A program made the position numbers and the translations under genes. 64,000 nucleotides of DNA from Margaritispora aquatica (taxonomy: Eukaryota > Ascomycota > Leotiomycetes > Helotiales > Discinellaceae), in assembly GCA_007644065.1 (NCBI GenBank), contig VJWN01000028.1, positions 62,001-126,000 on the forward strand, read 5' to 3'. Under the pieces are notes generated by a model. That model ran no database searches and was not told where the DNA came from. It saw only the letters and a program-made list of their open reading frames with translations. The stretch's first letter is position 1, and each line of letters starts with the position of its first letter. Positions 61,788 through 64,000 of the stretch are shown here, one piece after another.

Positions 61788-62457
61788 TTACATCCAATAT
61801 CCCTCCTTCCAGATACTCTTCTCATACCCCTCCGTCAACCTGGAATCCTCACCATACTTCTCCTGCCACTCGACGAAACCCCCTCTGAGCACATACACCT
61901 TCTGCTCTTTCTTCTCGCCCTTACTCTTCCCATCAACCTCTCTACCACCATCCCCATCTTCGACCTCAATACTCTCACCCACACTCGTCGGCCCCTCCGT
62001 ACCACCCTCTGCCTTGGGCAACAACCTCTCCCTCTCCCTCACATACCGCAACGCCGCTTTGGGCCCCCGAACCTGACTCAACGCGCAATGGAATACCACG
62101 ACCTCTTTGTCCGCCAGCTTACGCACCAGCTCTGGGATCTTGTGGTCGTGCGTATGCGAGGGGGCATGGATTGAGTGCCGGATGTGGCCACCAATGTGGT
62201 CTGTTGAAGGAAATATTGTTAGCTATGTTGAGAGCTCGATTGGGGATGAGGGTGAGGGGATGGGTGGGGAGGATATGGTGGAGAGGAAGAGATATGGGGA
62301 ATGGAAACAATGACGAACCATCATCCCTCACATCAACAATAGCGACATGTTTTGCCTCGCCCGGTTGATCGAGATTCGAGCCCGTGGCAGCGAGGAGGAT
62401 GGTAGAGAGTTCCTGATTCGAGATGCGGGGGAGGGTTGATACTGTGTGGTGGGACAT
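61788..62457 (-). CDS. Rhodanese/Cdc25-like phosphatase (Ych1/arsenate-reductase type), 183 aa
   Basis: Exons in transcript order: 62457-62319 and 62200-61788, with a 118-nt intron whose donor is GTTCGT. The fold is rhodanese: the CH2-A like VAIVDVRDDD-HIGGHIRHSIH, rebuilt across the splice, followed by the active-site loop FHCALSQVRGP, with Cys85 and Arg91 in the CX5R arrangement of Cdc25-type phosphatases. An acidic insert (about residues 105-140, SIEVEDGDGG..KSKGEKKEQ) precedes the closing VYVLRGGFVEWQ. Relatives are yeast Ych1 and fission-yeast Ibp1, phosphatases of unclear natural substrate, and the Acr2 arsenate reductases. No arsenic genes are near, so a general phosphatase role is more likely. 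Its length is close to those relatives. Confidence 0.9.
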
Positions 62458-63483
62458 TGTGGTTTGTGTTGATTTCCTTTCTCTCCTGCTTTCTTTGCTC
62501 CACCGCTCAACTCTCTATCGTTCTTTATGCCTGTCTGGTATATCTCGCTGTGCGTATCTAGTCCACGGAGCTGGTCGTCACGGCTTTTTCTCTGTTTCTG
62601 GTTGATATCGAGGCGGGGTAGATCCAATGTGAGTGTTGTGGTTCGGTTGATCCGTTTGTTGATCTGTCAATTGATATCCCGTCGTTTTTGCTTACAACGA
62701 GTATTGCACTGTTATATCCTATCCTATCCTGCAAACAAGTACGTTTCCAACTACTCCCAAATCTGCGACGACCGAAGCTGCAAAGTTGAGTTATATCTGA
62801 TCTGTACTTTATTGTCTTCCAAACCCCATTCACTTTGGAAGGGTTGTCGTCAAACTCAGAACTTCAGCTAACCACTCACGAGAAGGAAACACAATATACG
62901 ATTGGGTTTATCACTTTAGGCATGCAGTAGAAGACACAAAAGAAGAATAGACACTTGGATTATGAATATGACAGCGGGGTTCTCCACTGACGATCTTTCC
63001 GCCATTTCATGCAGCGCCCGTCTTGGGCCTGGACCATTTCGACTAGGTTTCCCAGCTTACCGAGACATGAATTCAACGACATGCATGTTTCCTTGAGCCT
63101 CTTCTGTCAGTTCTTCTCGCAATCCATTGTACGATTGTACGATACTTCGATCCATTCAGGTTCAAAATGGTAATCTCAACAGCTCAGAAAAGCTAGGGCA
63201 ATCTTCTTTCATTCACAGCATCAACAAACAATCAGCAGCAAAGACTTGGAGTAAAGGAGTGGAAGACTTTCTTTGATTGATTGATTGATTGATAGGCAGG
63301 TTAAGGTTAGGTTAATACTTGAGAGGAAGAGAATCAACGACCAAGGGTAGTCGGATATCTCTCCTACACACTGACGATCCACCTAATATCCTTCAGACCA
63401 ATCTATTTCTAAAGTCAGCCCTTCAGTCCAGTTCAGCTGAAAGACTTGTATGATTACCTATAGATTCTTATATCGAATCCTTT
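62458..63483. other. Intergenic between two minus-strand genes
   Basis: About 1 kb with the phosphatase promoter and the 3' side of the edge gene. A TGATTGATTGATTGAT run is at about 63276-63291. No gene was seen. Confidence 0.5.
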
Positions 63484-64000
63484 TCAATTGCCATTCGATC
63501 TGAACTCCCTGTTCATGTTCAAGACCATGTCCAAGTCCATGTCCATGTCTATATCCATGTCCATAGCCTCATCGCCCTCCGAAGCCCTCTGCAACCTCAT
63601 CCTCTCCTCCATCTCCCTATCCAACATCTCCAGCTGCATTCTGGTCTCCTTCGTAGCCTCAGCCATCGCCTCCATTTCCAAACTTCCAACAACCTGCGCC
63701 TCCTTCATCAACCCCTTACTCTGCTTTTCCCAAGCAGCACGAACGAGTTTTTTATTGTGACGAGCACGGTTGGTGATGCGCATGTTCTCCAGATATTTAG
63801 CATGAGCGACGCGAGCAGCTTCCTCGTCTGCTGCAAGTCGAGCAGCTTTTTCGGCTGCAGTCTGAGCAGCACGGTGATGCGCCCCCTCCATGATAGCAAG
63901 CTGTTCGTTGCGACGACGCTGCTCGTCGAATTGTTCTCTTTCACGAACCAATATGGCAGCAATTTGCAGTGCAGACAGATCACTCAGACCTGAACGCGGG
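63484..64000 (-). CDS. Coiled-coil protein with Met-Asp-rich tail, C-terminal part (runs off right edge)
   Basis: The minus-strand frame is open from the window edge (PRSGLSDLSALQIAAILV) to TGA at 63484. It is rich in Glu, Arg, Ala and Met in a heptad-like pattern (REQFDEQRRRNEQLA, EKAARLAADEEAARVAHA), so a long helix or coiled coil is likely, with basic patches such as RITNRARHNKKLVRAAW. Near the C-terminus a short repeat encodes MDMDIDMDMDLDM (about 63520-63560), from tandem GTCCAT units on the plus strand. The family cannot be named from this fragment. The start lies outside the window. Confidence 0.7.
   Translation of the reverse strand, partial: PRSGLSDLSALQIAAILVREREQFDEQRRRNEQLAIMEGAHHRAAQTAAEKAARLAADEEAARVAHAKYLENMRITNRARHNKKLVRAAWEKQSKGLMKEAQVVGSLEMEAMAEATKETRMQLEMLDREMEERMRLQRASEGDEAMDMDIDMDMDLDMVLNMNREFRSNGN

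Noticed and set aside
61635..62174. 179-residue plus-strand frame
   Set aside because: Antisense shadow of the rhodanese/Cdc25-like phosphatase exon, whose active-site motif is clear on the other strand.

Overview
The window is nuclear DNA from a filamentous ascomycete (Pezizomycotina). The evidence is many short GT-AG introns of about 45-70 nt with CTAAC-type branch sites, a cutinase/fatty-acid type Zn2Cys6 regulator, a VIB-1/XprG-type Ndt80 factor, 2EXR-domain proteins, several P450s, and one P450 relic carrying the C-to-T/G-to-A stop pattern typical of repeat-induced point mutation. A Leotiomycetes-like genome is possible, but the sequence alone does not settle it. All gene models were read by eye from frames, splice sites and protein motifs; no search was run.

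Layout, left half: the 3' part of a long-chain acyl-CoA synthetase (1-1928); a mutated CYP52-like P450 pseudogene (3528-5337); an intron-containing tRNA-Pro(CGG) on the minus strand (5704-5803); a P450 with an 11-nt microexon in its haem loop (7126-8898); the GPI ethanolamine phosphate transferase MCD4 (9584-12847); a CTF1/FarA-like Zn2Cys6 regulator whose zinc cluster is assembled through two 18-nt microexons (14606-18062); an intracellular LysM protein (18898-20931); the ER glucosyltransferase ALG10 (21931-23929); a leucine-rich conserved protein on the minus strand (24586-26279); and a second P450 of the pisatin-demethylase type (27087-29235).

Middle: about 14.8 kb (29236-44077) has no gene I can support and is full of short tandem repeats. 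It ends at the VIB-1/XprG-type Ndt80 regulator (44078-46563), which is followed by another 3.2 kb without a supportable gene.

Right half: a secreted-looking alpha/beta hydrolase (minus, 49783-50925); a small secreted protein built from two 92-residue repeats (minus, 51632-52332); a ten-exon transporter of the allantoate/pantothenate permease family (minus, 53937-56041); a head-to-head pair of 2EXR-domain proteins (57210-57758 minus, 58089-58604 plus); a single-pass membrane protein (minus, 58903-60372); a rhodanese/Cdc25-like phosphatase of the Ych1 type (minus, 61788-62457); and the C-terminal part of a coiled-coil protein running off the right edge (63484-64000, minus).

How the genes may fit together: the acyl-CoA synthetase, the CYP52-like relic and the CTF1/FarA-like factor are all known fatty-acid or cutin utilisation functions, so the left arm may be a loose lipid-use neighbourhood. 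MCD4 and ALG10 are ER-membrane housekeeping enzymes. The hydrolase, secreted repeat protein and transporter form an outward-facing group that could serve nutrient acquisition. None of this is a proven cluster. The clearest unusual signals are the microexons, the RIP-type relic, the gene desert ahead of the Ndt80 gene, and the internally duplicated secreted protein with its intron duplicated in the same place.
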